From positions 1 to 12,731 of the forward strand of contig DATDWF010000015.1 of NCBI GenBank assembly GCA_035289745.1: 12,731 nt of DNA. Reading direction: 5' to 3'. The translations under genes were made by a program, and so were the position numbers. This document shows positions 4,990-11,781 of this stretch, one piece after another (position 1 is the stretch's first letter; every line of letters starts with the position of its first letter). The notes beneath the pieces were generated by a model. It was not told the origin of the DNA. It did no database searches and worked only from the letters and a program-made list of their open reading frames with translations. The stretch comes from JAUYQE01 sp035289745 (lineage in GTDB: Archaea; Nanobdellota; Nanobdellia; Woesearchaeales; GW2011-AR9).

Positions 4990-7809
4990 ATGACGATCGA
5001 CTGGCAGAAAATCCAGGACAAATGGCAGAAAACCTGGGCGAAAGCGGAGCTGGGTAAAGCCAAAGCCCGGAAAAACAAAGAGAAATTCTTCATGATTTTT
5101 GCGTATCCGGGGATTTCTGGCTATTTGCACGTCGGCCATATGCGTGGCTTTTCGTACACGGATGCCATTTGCCGGTACGAACGATTACTGGGCAAAGAAG
5201 TGCTGTTTCCCGTAGGAACGCATGCGTCCGGCAACCAGGCTATTGCTTTTGCCAAGAAAGTGGAAAGTAAAGATGAGAACTGGCTTGCCTATCTCCGGAA
5301 AAACGGCTGCCCAGAGAAGACCATTTCCAAGCTTGCCGATCCAAAAGAAGTCATTGCTTTCTTCAACGACGTGTATGTGAATCACTATTGGAAAAGATTC
5401 GGCTTCCTGTGCGATTGGGAGCGCTTTACCTGCACGACTTTTCCGGATTACGAGAAGTTCATCCACTGGCAGTTCAGAAAATTGCAGCAAAAGAATTTAT
5501 TGGTGCAGAAGCCATATTTTGCCACGGCCTGCACGGTGCATGGGCCCGTGGCCGTCGATCCGTCAGAAACGGATATCTCAAAAGGAGGGAATGCTGAGAA
5601 GCAGGAATATACCTTGCTGAAGTTCGCGCTGGGCGATGACTTTTTGGTCGCCGCTACCCTGCGCCCGGAAACCATCTTTGGGCAGACGAATCTTTGGATA
5701 AATCCGGAAGCGCACTATGTGCGCGTTGCCGTCGATGGCGAGCGCTGGATTATGAGCCGGCAGGCGGCGGAGAAACTGCAGTACCAGAAAGACGACGTGC
5801 TGCTGCAGGAAGATGTTGATCCCAAAAAGCTGCTGGGAAAGATGGTGAAAGCGCTGGGCTTCGAGCGGGAGATCCCGATATTGCCGGCATCGTTCTGCAA
5901 TCCTGCCGTAGGCACGGGTATCGTTACATCCGTGCCGAGCGATGCACCGTATGATTATGTAGCGCTCAAGACCTTGCAGGACAATCTGCATCTCTCGCAT
6001 CGGTATGGGCTGAAAGAGTATCTCTTTGCCGAGATCGATCCCATCCCCATCATTGCCACGGAAGGGTATGGAGAATTTCCTGCGAAAGAAATTGTGGAGA
6101 AGATGGGCATTACGTCCCTCGACGATCCAAAGCTGGAAGAGGCCACGAAAGAGATCTACAAGAGAGGGCATCACACGGGAACAATGCGCCAGAACGCCGG
6201 AAAGTATGCCGGCGTAAAAGTCGAAGAGGCCAAAGAGCGTGTTAAAGCGGAGCTGTTAGAGAGAAAAGAAGCGGACATCTTTCACGATCTGAGCGAAGAA
6301 GTTATCTGCCGCTGCGGTAATCCCGTCGTCATTCAACGCATTGATGACCAGTGGTTCATCCGCTACTCGGATCAGGAATTGACCGAGCGAAGCAAAGAGC
6401 ATGTGCGGGAGATGACGATGTATCCGGAAGAGTATGCCGAACACCTGCCGGGGATTCTCGACTGGTTTGGCGATCGGGCCTGTGCGCGCTTGGGGAATTG
6501 GCTCGGCAGCAAATTTCCTTTCGACGAACGCTGGATCATTGAGCCGATTAGCGATTCGACGCTATACCCCGTGTATTACATCGTTGCCAAATATGTGAAT
6601 AATGGCACGCTGGCAGTTTCCGATCTGACGGAAGAGTTCTTTGATTACGTGTTCCTAGGCAAAGGGAAAGGGAAGGAAAAATGGTCTGCGGTGAAAGAGG
6701 AGTTCGACTATTTCTATCCGCTCGATCTGAACCTTGGCGGAAAAGAGCACAAGACCGTGCATTTTCCCGTCTTCCTCATGAACCATGTGGCCGTGCTGCC
6801 GGAAGAGAAATGGCCCAAAGGCATCTTTGTAAACTGGTGGGTCACGGGCAAAGGCGGCAAGATTTCCAAGAGCAAAGGCGGCGCCGAGCCGATACCGGAC
6901 GCAATCGAGAAATATGGAGTAGATGCCATGCGGTTGTATTATGCGCACAGCGGCAGCCCTCATGCGGACGTGGTGTGGGAAGAGCAGGATGTGTTTAATT
7001 ACAAGCGGACGCTGGAACGGATTGCAGCGTTGGTTGAGGAACTAGAAACGGTCACTGGGAAGAAAAAGCAAGCCATCGATGACTGGCTGCAATCCCGCTT
7101 CCATGGGTATCTGCATGCGATTCAGGAAGGCATGCATCGATATGATCTGCGGACGCTGGCCTCTTTCACGTATTATGCGATCGCCGACGATTTCCGCTGG
7201 TATTTACGCAGAGGGGGAGCGAACAAGCAGGTAGTTTCTGAACTGTTGGCGCACTGGTGCAGGCTCATGAACCCGATAACGCCGCACTTGAGTGAAGAGC
7301 TGAATCCCGGAAAAGAATTGGTTTCGGCTTCCCTTTGGCCGCAGCATGATAAACTGCTTGTTTCGCTGCAAGCGGAAGCGGGAGAAGAGCTAGTGAAAAA
7401 AACGCTTGACGGCATGCGGGAAGTGGTGAAATTAGCAAAGATAGAAAAGCCGAAAGCGTTCACGCTCTTCATTGCACAGGACTGGCTATATGAGCTCTTT
7501 GCTGTGCTGAGCAAAGAGATTGCAGTCACCCGCAATGTTGGCGAAGCCATGAAGAAAGTGCTGGAAGTTGAGGGGCTGAAAGTACGCGGGAAAGAAGTGA
7601 GCAAGATTGTGCAGATGGTGCTGAAAGATCCCACGAAACTGCCGCGCCTCGTGCTGTCGCAGGACGGGGAATTTGCTGCCATGAAAGATGCAAAAAGCTT
7701 CTTAGAGCAGGAGAGTGGCTGCACTGTGAAAGTTCTTCGTGCAGAGGAGAGCACGCATCAGAAAGCTTCCTCGGCTTTGCCGGGAAAAGTGGGGATTGTG
7801 GTGGAGTAG
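4990..7809 (+). CDS. leuS: Leucyl-tRNA synthetase, archaeal/eukaryotic cytosolic type
   Basis: Charges tRNA-Leu with leucine in the cytoplasm. At 939 residues it has the usual length of archaeal LeuRS. Class I signatures are HVGH (residues 47-50, in GYLHVGHMRGF) and KISKS (624-628). The CP1 editing domain is present, with the threonine-rich TLRPETIFGQTN (223-234) and VPSDAPYDYVAL (315-326) whose aspartates position misactivated amino acids for hydrolysis. A CRCG zinc-type knuckle comes before QRIDDQWFIRYSD (about residues 440-461). The helical anticodon-binding domain and archaeal C-terminal domain follow and end in ALPGKVGIVVE. After KISKS comes KGG where many homologues have KGN, a minor variation. 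The ATG at 4990 agrees with the promoter spacing. The last 26 bases before the stop are repeated imperfectly 1288 bases downstream, beyond the MNT-HEPN cassette. Confidence 0.98.
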   Translation: MTIDWQKIQDKWQKTWAKAELGKAKARKNKEKFFMIFAYPGISGYLHVGHMRGFSYTDAICRYERLLGKEVLFPVGTHASGNQAIAFAKKVESKDENWLAYLRKNGCPEKTISKLADPKEVIAFFNDVYVNHYWKRFGFLCDWERFTCTTFPDYEKFIHWQFRKLQQKNLLVQKPYFATACTVHGPVAVDPSETDISKGGNAEKQEYTLLKFALGDDFLVAATLRPETIFGQTNLWINPEAHYVRVAVDGERWIMSRQAAEKLQYQKDDVLLQEDVDPKKLLGKMVKALGFEREIPILPASFCNPAVGTGIVTSVPSDAPYDYVALKTLQDNLHLSHRYGLKEYLFAEIDPIPIIATEGYGEFPAKEIVEKMGITSLDDPKLEEATKEIYKRGHHTGTMRQNAGKYAGVKVEEAKERVKAELLERKEADIFHDLSEEVICRCGNPVVIQRIDDQWFIRYSDQELTERSKEHVREMTMYPEEYAEHLPGILDWFGDRACARLGNWLGSKFPFDERWIIEPISDSTLYPVYYIVAKYVNNGTLAVSDLTEEFFDYVFLGKGKGKEKWSAVKEEFDYFYPLDLNLGGKEHKTVHFPVFLMNHVAVLPEEKWPKGIFVNWWVTGKGGKISKSKGGAEPIPDAIEKYGVDAMRLYYAHSGSPHADVVWEEQDVFNYKRTLERIAALVEELETVTGKKKQAIDDWLQSRFHGYLHAIQEGMHRYDLRTLASFTYYAIADDFRWYLRRGGANKQVVSELLAHWCRLMNPITPHLSEELNPGKELVSASLWPQHDKLLVSLQAEAGEELVKKTLDGMREVVKLAKIEKPKAFTLFIAQDWLYELFAVLSKEIAVTRNVGEAMKKVLEVEGLKVRGKEVSKIVQMVLKDPTKLPRLVLSQDGEFAAMKDAKSFLEQESGCTVKVLRAEESTHQKASSALPGKVGIVVE
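7781..7807 (+). repeat. Direct repeat, left copy (3' end of leuS)
   Basis: This 27-base stretch encodes the last residues of leuS (PGKVGIVVE) and reaches the first base of its stop codon. It matches 9069-9095 at 24 of 27 positions without gaps, offset 1288 bases. The mismatches are at bases 7790, 7791 and 7793. The two copies bracket the MNT-HEPN pair and its promoter. Confidence 0.75.
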
Positions 7810-7837
7810 AAATGGAGTGCTGGTTCTGGCAGAAAAG

Positions 7838-7845
7838 TTTATATA
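7838..7845 (+). promoter_or_regulatory. TATA box of the MNT-HEPN operon
   Basis: TTTATATA, a near-consensus archaeal TATA box centred at about 7842. It predicts a transcript start near 7868, at the right edge of the 16-bp palindrome. It lies within the longest possible reading frame of the next gene and so argues for the later ATG at 7881. Confidence 0.7.
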
Positions 7846-7850
7846 CTAAA

Positions 7851-7882
7851 GTGAATAATATTATTCATTTGGTGAATAATAT
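7851..7882 (+). promoter_or_regulatory. Operator-like palindrome with a third half-site at the MNT-HEPN promoter
   Basis: TGAATAATATTATTCA (7852-7867) is a perfect 16-bp palindrome. The half-site returns as GTGAATAATAT at 7872-7882, identical to 7851-7861 and shifted exactly 21 bases, two helical turns. The array covers the predicted transcript start, the Shine-Dalgarno-like GGTG (7871-7874) and the start codon, so a bound protein should block both initiation and elongation. The obvious candidate is the winged-HTH domain of the first gene. The symmetry is seen directly; the repressor role is inferred. Confidence 0.65.
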
Positions 7883-8513
7883 GAGAAGAGAAACTGCTTT
7901 GAAGATAATTGCACTCCTCAGAAAAGAAAAGGGTGAAGGGCCTACTATCCGAGAAATCTCTAAGAAGCTACACATCGGATATCGCCCTGCATATAATCAT
8001 ATCATGGGACTAGAAAAAGAAGAAGCTATCATTCTAAAGACTGTTGGGAAAGCAAAGCAAAGTTCCCTCAATATGGATAGCCTTAAATGCCGGTATCTTC
8101 TTCAGGAAGTAGATCTAATAAGAAAAGAAGGATTGTATAACAAAAATAAAACATTAAAGGCGGTTCTGGAAAACCTCATTAAAAAAATAACCAACAAATT
8201 TACGGCGGAGATACATTCCATCTGCTTGTTTGGGAGCTATGCGAAAGGGATGGCTACAAAAGCCTCAGATGTTGACCTTTTTTTTATGGTGGGCGATCTC
8301 AAAAAAAAATCGATGCGCGAAGCCGTAGAGCGGGAATGTGCAGGTTATCAGTATTCCCATAATCTCAACATAAGCCCTTTTATAACGGATATAGAAGAAT
8401 TTAAAAAAATGCTCAAAGCTCAGGAGATGACTATTGGAAAAGAGGTCAGAGACTCCGGCATAGCACTGTATGGTTCAGAACAATTTTGGAGAGTAATTGC
8501 ATGGCAAGAATAG
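7881..8513 (+). CDS. Winged-HTH/MNT nucleotidyltransferase fusion, probable antitoxin and autoregulator
   Basis: A 210-residue fusion. Residues about 3-60 form a winged helix (TIREISKKLHIGYRPAYNHI is the HTH, followed by a wing ending in KQSSLN). Residues about 105-200 are a minimal nucleotidyltransferase of the polymerase-beta superfamily with FGSYAKG (G118, S119) and SDVDLFF (D130, D132). That is exactly the GSx10DxD spacing of MntA-type antitoxins, which AMPylate their HEPN partner. The strand where a third carboxylate would sit reads NLNISPF, so catalysis may be weak or different. I use the ATG at 7881 rather than 7812 because the TATA box and palindrome lie between them and GGTG precedes 7881. 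Its last 13 bases overlap the HEPN gene. The region is AT-rich: hand counts give 19/60 and 15/60 G+C in two lines here, against 36/60 at 5881-5940. The antitoxin role is inferred from layout. Confidence 0.88.
   Translation: MRRETALKIIALLRKEKGEGPTIREISKKLHIGYRPAYNHIMGLEKEEAIILKTVGKAKQSSLNMDSLKCRYLLQEVDLIRKEGLYNKNKTLKAVLENLIKKITNKFTAEIHSICLFGSYAKGMATKASDVDLFFMVGDLKKKSMREAVERECAGYQYSHNLNISPFITDIEEFKKMLKAQEMTIGKEVRDSGIALYGSEQFWRVIAWQE
8488..8491 (+). promoter_or_regulatory. Shine-Dalgarno of the HEPN gene inside the MNT gene
   Basis: GGAG, nine bases before the ATG at 8501 and within the end of the upstream reading frame. It favours 8501 over the in-frame TTG at 8486, which overlaps this site, and points to coupled translation of the pair. 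Confidence 0.6.
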
Positions 8514-9043
8514 ATATTTTAAAGAAGAAGATTGATGCGTATGTGCGGAAGGAACAACTGCTCAAAAATCAGGAATATACACAACTTGAAAAGCCTTTTT
8601 TGAGAAAAGCTAGAAAGAATTTTACCGTCGCTAATTTGCTGTTTAAACTTTCCGAACAGGAAGAGATAAAGAAAATTCTTGCTCTTCCGTCTGATTTTGA
8701 ACTGTATGATTGGGTAATTATTGTTTCCTATTATTCGATGTACATGTCCGCACTTTCGGCCTTGTCACGGCTTGGATTTAAGTCGAAAAGCCATGCTGCT
8801 ACTATCGTGGTCTTGGAACAGTACTACGTGCATCAACAGAAAAATCTGGACGCGAAGCAGATTCAACAATTGACGAAAGCGTATATCTTGAGTGAAATGC
8901 TGATCAATAAACTTATCCAAAGCAAGACGCGAAGAGAAACAGCTCAATATGATGCAACCCCAACTATTTCCAGGGAAAATGCAGTAAGAGCGTTAGGCGA
9001 TGCAGACGAGTTTATTACGAAGATTGAGGAAACTTCAACGTAA
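8501..9043 (+). CDS. HEPN domain protein (UPF0332-like), probable toxin partner
   Basis: A 180-residue all-helical protein. It has the HEPN pattern: FLRKARKNFTVANLLFKL, then YDWVIIVSYYSMYMSALSAL and GFKSKSHAATIVVLE, then AYILSEMLINKLIQSKTRRETAQYDA and a last helix AVRALGDADEFITKI. This is closest to the UPF0332 group, where R...ADY replaces the RNase motif of classical HepT. Here R144/R145 and Y150 are present, but the histidine of the Rx4-6H motif is missing (Q149/Y150 instead). It may therefore not be a canonical HEPN RNase. It overlaps the wHTH-MNT gene by 13 bases, the usual MNT-HEPN arrangement, so the two products probably form a complex. Toxin activity is inferred from family and context. 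A terminator-like hairpin follows about 60 bases downstream. Confidence 0.85.
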   Translation: MARIDILKKKIDAYVRKEQLLKNQEYTQLEKPFLRKARKNFTVANLLFKLSEQEEIKKILALPSDFELYDWVIIVSYYSMYMSALSALSRLGFKSKSHAATIVVLEQYYVHQQKNLDAKQIQQLTKAYILSEMLINKLIQSKTRRETAQYDATPTISRENAVRALGDADEFITKIEETST

Positions 9044-9068
9044 ATTCTTTTGGAATACGGCCCTCACG

Positions 9069-9095
9069 CGGGAAAAGGAGAGATTGTGGTGGAGT
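9069..9095 (+). repeat. Direct repeat, right copy (leuS 3'-end-like)
   Basis: It matches 7781-7807 at 24 of 27 bases. Read in the same frame it gives AGKGEIVVEW against PGKVGIVVE-stop in leuS, so the stop codon has become TGG and the frame runs on to a TGA at 9146-9148. It lies between the HEPN stop and the terminator, and looks like a decayed second copy of the leuS end. Confidence 0.75.
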
Positions 9096-9105
9096 GGGAG
9101 AAAGT

Positions 9106-9127
9106 CCTCTTTTTAGGGGCGTTTTTT
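9106..9127 (+). terminator. Terminator-like hairpin and T run after the HEPN gene
   Basis: CCTCT, a TTTT loop and AGGGG (five pairs including one T-G) are followed by CG and six Ts, then TGTTTT a few bases later. The T run places it on the plus strand, ending the MNT-HEPN transcript before the convergent minus-strand operon. If the cassette was inserted after leuS, this may once have been the leuS terminator. Confidence 0.45.
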
Positions 9128-9168
9128 CCTGTTTTGAGGGCCCGTTGAGAATTGGCATTACAGATTCT

Positions 9169-10089
9169 TCACCGGAACTGAAATTCTCCATGAATTGCCT
9201 GACGGTAAATGTCCCTTCCATACTGCGCTTCGTAGATGAGGAAGAGGGCATTACCAATGGCGTGGGGGGTGGGTTGTTTCTCATAGAATCGTGAGAGCAT
9301 TTCTTCTAAATCCCTACATGATTTTGGTTGTAAGAGGCTCTTCGTTGGTTGGATTTTTTGTGTTCTGCAGAGCCAAAGATAGGCACTCTTTAGTTCTCCG
9401 ACTGTCCAGTCAGAGATCTCAAGAAGAAACACTTCGTTGTTATCTTTAACCGCTTGAAAGTTTGCGATGTATCGTTCTACACCCCGAGCGTGACCTTCCT
9501 TAAAGATATCATAGTTTTGGCAGCTCAGCCCTGCCAGGGAATGATGAATGTGGTGAGCATACTCGTGGCCAATAGTTGGCAGAAGTTCGGTTATCGGCCT
9601 CTTCTTGAGAACAATTTTTTGTAGCCGAGGGATGTAGCGTGGTTGTTTTAGTGCAGTCTGTACTATTGCCCCGACTCCCAAAGCGGCTAGTCCTGCTATT
9701 GCACACGGAATATCTAAGGTAGCTATAGCTGGGACTTCCAAAAGGGGAAAAGCCACACCATACAGCGCTAAGATAATGTTTCTCAAGTCTTTTTCAGGCA
9801 GGGTAAATAGGGAGGGGTAAATACATGCGGGAGAATCTTTTGGTTTAACATCAAGGAAAGTGTTTACTTCATCATACACTGTTGCTGCTACTTCATCAAG
9901 TTCTTCAGGAGAAATTGGCGCTCCGAAATCAAGCTGTTTCCTTTCTTTTAAAGCGTTTAGCCGAGCTACTTCATTGGACTCTGTCACCAAGACCTCTTCC
10001 AATACCGGAAGATTTTCTCTCCGGAGCAACAGCTCTTTCAGATGGTTGTTTTCAATGCTGGCTTTGTATTCTTCGGTGAGCGGAGTCAT
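9169..10089 (-). CDS. Membrane-embedded HExxH zinc metalloprotease-like protein
   Basis: A 306-residue protein. IGHEYAHH (H175, E176, H179) is the zinc-binding HExxH motif. FKEGHARGVERYIA supplies a candidate third ligand, E198, 19 residues after H179, so it would be a gluzincin. Two adjacent hydrophobic helices (about 104-121 and 123-147) form a hairpin just before the active site and would put the catalytic part at the membrane. The N-terminal 100 residues are charged and helical. No known peptidase family is recognised beyond the motif, and the substrate is unknown. It is the last gene of the three-gene operon, 6 bases after the NTase-like gene, with no Shine-Dalgarno in GCTTTAGAAAAAAATG. 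Its first 14 residues (MTPLTEEYKASIEN) nearly copy those of the upstream gene. The metal-site residues are seen; proteolysis is inferred. Confidence 0.8.
   Translation of the reverse strand: MTPLTEEYKASIENNHLKELLLRRENLPVLEEVLVTESNEVARLNALKERKQLDFGAPISPEELDEVAATVYDEVNTFLDVKPKDSPACIYPSLFTLPEKDLRNIILALYGVAFPLLEVPAIATLDIPCAIAGLAALGVGAIVQTALKQPRYIPRLQKIVLKKRPITELLPTIGHEYAHHIHHSLAGLSCQNYDIFKEGHARGVERYIANFQAVKDNNEVFLLEISDWTVGELKSAYLWLCRTQKIQPTKSLLQPKSCRDLEEMLSRFYEKQPTPHAIGNALFLIYEAQYGRDIYRQAIHGEFQFR
10048..10089 (-). repeat. 5'-end repeat shared with the upstream gene, copy A
   Basis: The first 42 bases of the metalloprotease-like gene match 11740-11781, the first 42 bases of the NTase-like gene, at 35 of 42 positions without gaps. 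The first 26 bases differ at only one. The DNA, not just the protein, is conserved, so this is more likely a duplication or gene conversion than convergence. Confidence 0.8.
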
Positions 10090-10095
10090 TTTTTT

Positions 10096-11781
10096 CTAAA
10101 GCGCCCGATTATCATTCTCTGGCTCTATATCTACTATAACCAGTTCTTCTGGATTTATATCTGTAAACCATTCGGGGTGCTCTCTTATCCACTGCTCATT
10201 TCGTTCTGCGTCTTCTCTCAACATCTCTGCATGGCCTTCATCTTCCGGCTTTTCTTGTTGAATTCTCTCCAGCTCTTCAGTAACTGCCTCTACCGAATAT
10301 CCCTCTGCCAGCTTACAAAAAGTAGCAATCCCTTTTCTCATGAACAGCGTATCTTCGGAAACCCGGTGACTCGTCCAGCATCCTATCGGCAACTTTTCAT
10401 ATTTTCTCTCAACAAAGTTGTCAAGGAAATAACTTAACTTATGGAGATCTTCACAGGATATACCAGAACGAAGAGCAATAAGAGCAGCAGCATCCATGGC
10501 GGCTCTTTCTGGAAGGTCTAACCGATTTAAAAAGTAGTAATTAAGATCACTTAACTTTGAATACTGGGATGATTCTGCTTCCAAAGCAATTCGGCATATC
10601 TCCAAGGCCTGTAAAGGGTTTTCTGGAAGAGCATAACAGAGCGCATCTAGAAGAATCGAGTGCGCTAGCCGTTTTTGGGGGAGCACCAGTTTCGGGTATG
10701 AAGCAAGAGCAGGGACCACTATTCGGGCATATTCTTTTTTTGATTCCGTTATTCCGCTGGAGAATATCCAAGGATTTCTTTTTAACGTTAAAATAAGCGC
10801 TTCTCGTGCAGATAAATTGGTTTCGTCTTCATCACAAATTTTGTACTGCAAAACAGCATCTCCTAGCCCTCGTTCCAGCAAAAAGTCAGCAGCAATTTCC
10901 AGATTTTTCTTGGCCTCAGGGTCAACTTCCAACGCCACGATCGCATCTGGGAATGTTCTTACGAAGTCGACAAATTCAATTTTACCTCCGGAAGTAGGAA
11001 TCTTTTGGAGATACGCAAGAAGCCCAAGGTCCCGATTGGGCGCTGACAAATGCATCGCTGCCAGATATGACTGATCAGGATGGTTATCTGCGATCTCTTC
11101 TATAAGCCTCTTGAGTTCGCCCTGATAACCAGAGTGTTGACAGGGGAAAGCAGTTGTGGGCGAGAGTTGAGCTGCAATTAGTTGTTTTGCTTTCTCTCTC
11201 ATGCAATCGCCAAATTCAGAGGAATACGCCCGAACTATATTTTCAAGATCGGGGCCATGTTTCTGTTCCATGCTATAAAGTGTTTGACACATTAAAGCTT
11301 TTCTTGCTATGACCTGTTCTGGTGATGCAACGTATGCGGTGAAGTTGTCCCCAGATACGCGTACGGCCATTTTTTCGGTAGGAACATCAGCGCTATCGTT
11401 TTTCAAATGGCCGATCTCCGCTTTTCCGGTTAGAGCTGAAAACTCCGGATACGTTCTGTCTATGCATGGAAATCTTTCTTCAAACGTTCCAAACCTTCCT
11501 TTGACTTGAGCAATATCAATGTCATGTATTGCTCGTTCTAGGCACTTGAATGGAGCATACTTTACCTCTTCTGAAACCACGAGGTCGGGAAGCTGATGTT
11601 CATAAAAATACTCAATTTTTCTTCCAGCTTGCAGCAGATAGGTAGCGACTGATCCGCAAAAATAATAGCGCAGCCTACCTTCGGTGTCTAACTGAGGGAA
11701 TTCTTTGGTGTAATGCTGAATGAGACGAACAACCATTTCGTTTTCAATTGCTGTCTTGTATTCTTCGGTGAGCGGGGTCAT
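10096..11781 (-). CDS. Divergent polymerase-beta-type nucleotidyltransferase with helical C-terminal region
   Basis: A 561-residue soluble protein that I do not recognise as a named family. The N-terminal 190 residues have the marks of a nucleotidyltransferase fold as in AbiEii-like proteins: YYFCGSVATYLL (G43, S44), IHDIDIAQV (D87, D89), then ASPEQVIARKAL (K161) and GPDLENIVRAY (D178), which resembles the conserved Lys and K-D-L helix at the end of that domain. The gap between GS and DxD (42 residues) is longer than usual. Residues from about 220 are almost all helical and look like irregular TPR/HEAT-type repeats, e.g. NPLQALEICRIALEAESS and AAMDAAALIALRSG. The last 70 are acidic. Its ATG overlaps the stop of the upstream gene in ATGA, so translation is probably coupled, and it sits 6 bases before the metalloprotease gene. 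Enzyme activity and target are inference. Confidence 0.75.
   Translation of the reverse strand: MTPLTEEYKTAIENEMVVRLIQHYTKEFPQLDTEGRLRYYFCGSVATYLLQAGRKIEYFYEHQLPDLVVSEEVKYAPFKCLERAIHDIDIAQVKGRFGTFEERFPCIDRTYPEFSALTGKAEIGHLKNDSADVPTEKMAVRVSGDNFTAYVASPEQVIARKALMCQTLYSMEQKHGPDLENIVRAYSSEFGDCMREKAKQLIAAQLSPTTAFPCQHSGYQGELKRLIEEIADNHPDQSYLAAMHLSAPNRDLGLLAYLQKIPTSGGKIEFVDFVRTFPDAIVALEVDPEAKKNLEIAADFLLERGLGDAVLQYKICDEDETNLSAREALILTLKRNPWIFSSGITESKKEYARIVVPALASYPKLVLPQKRLAHSILLDALCYALPENPLQALEICRIALEAESSQYSKLSDLNYYFLNRLDLPERAAMDAAALIALRSGISCEDLHKLSYFLDNFVERKYEKLPIGCWTSHRVSEDTLFMRKGIATFCKLAEGYSVEAVTEELERIQQEKPEDEGHAEMLREDAERNEQWIREHPEWFTDINPEELVIVDIEPENDNRAL
11740..11781 (-). repeat. 5'-end repeat shared with the downstream gene, copy B
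   Basis: Partner of 10048-10089. It encodes MTPLTEEYKTAIEN, 12 of 14 residues identical to the start of the metalloprotease-like protein. The similarity stops after codon 14, so the two proteins share only an N-terminal tag and not a domain. Confidence 0.8.

Noticed and set aside
7812..7880. A 23-residue N-terminal extension of the wHTH-MNT protein from the ATG at 7812.
   Set aside because: It contains the TATA box and palindrome and has no ribosome site. The ATG at 7881 fits the promoter and the winged-helix start.
9044..9168. A possible small gene from the TTG at 9050 running through the right direct repeat to the TGA at 9146-9148.
   Set aside because: No ribosome site, about 32 codons, and it is explained better as a decayed copy of the leuS end followed by terminator sequence.
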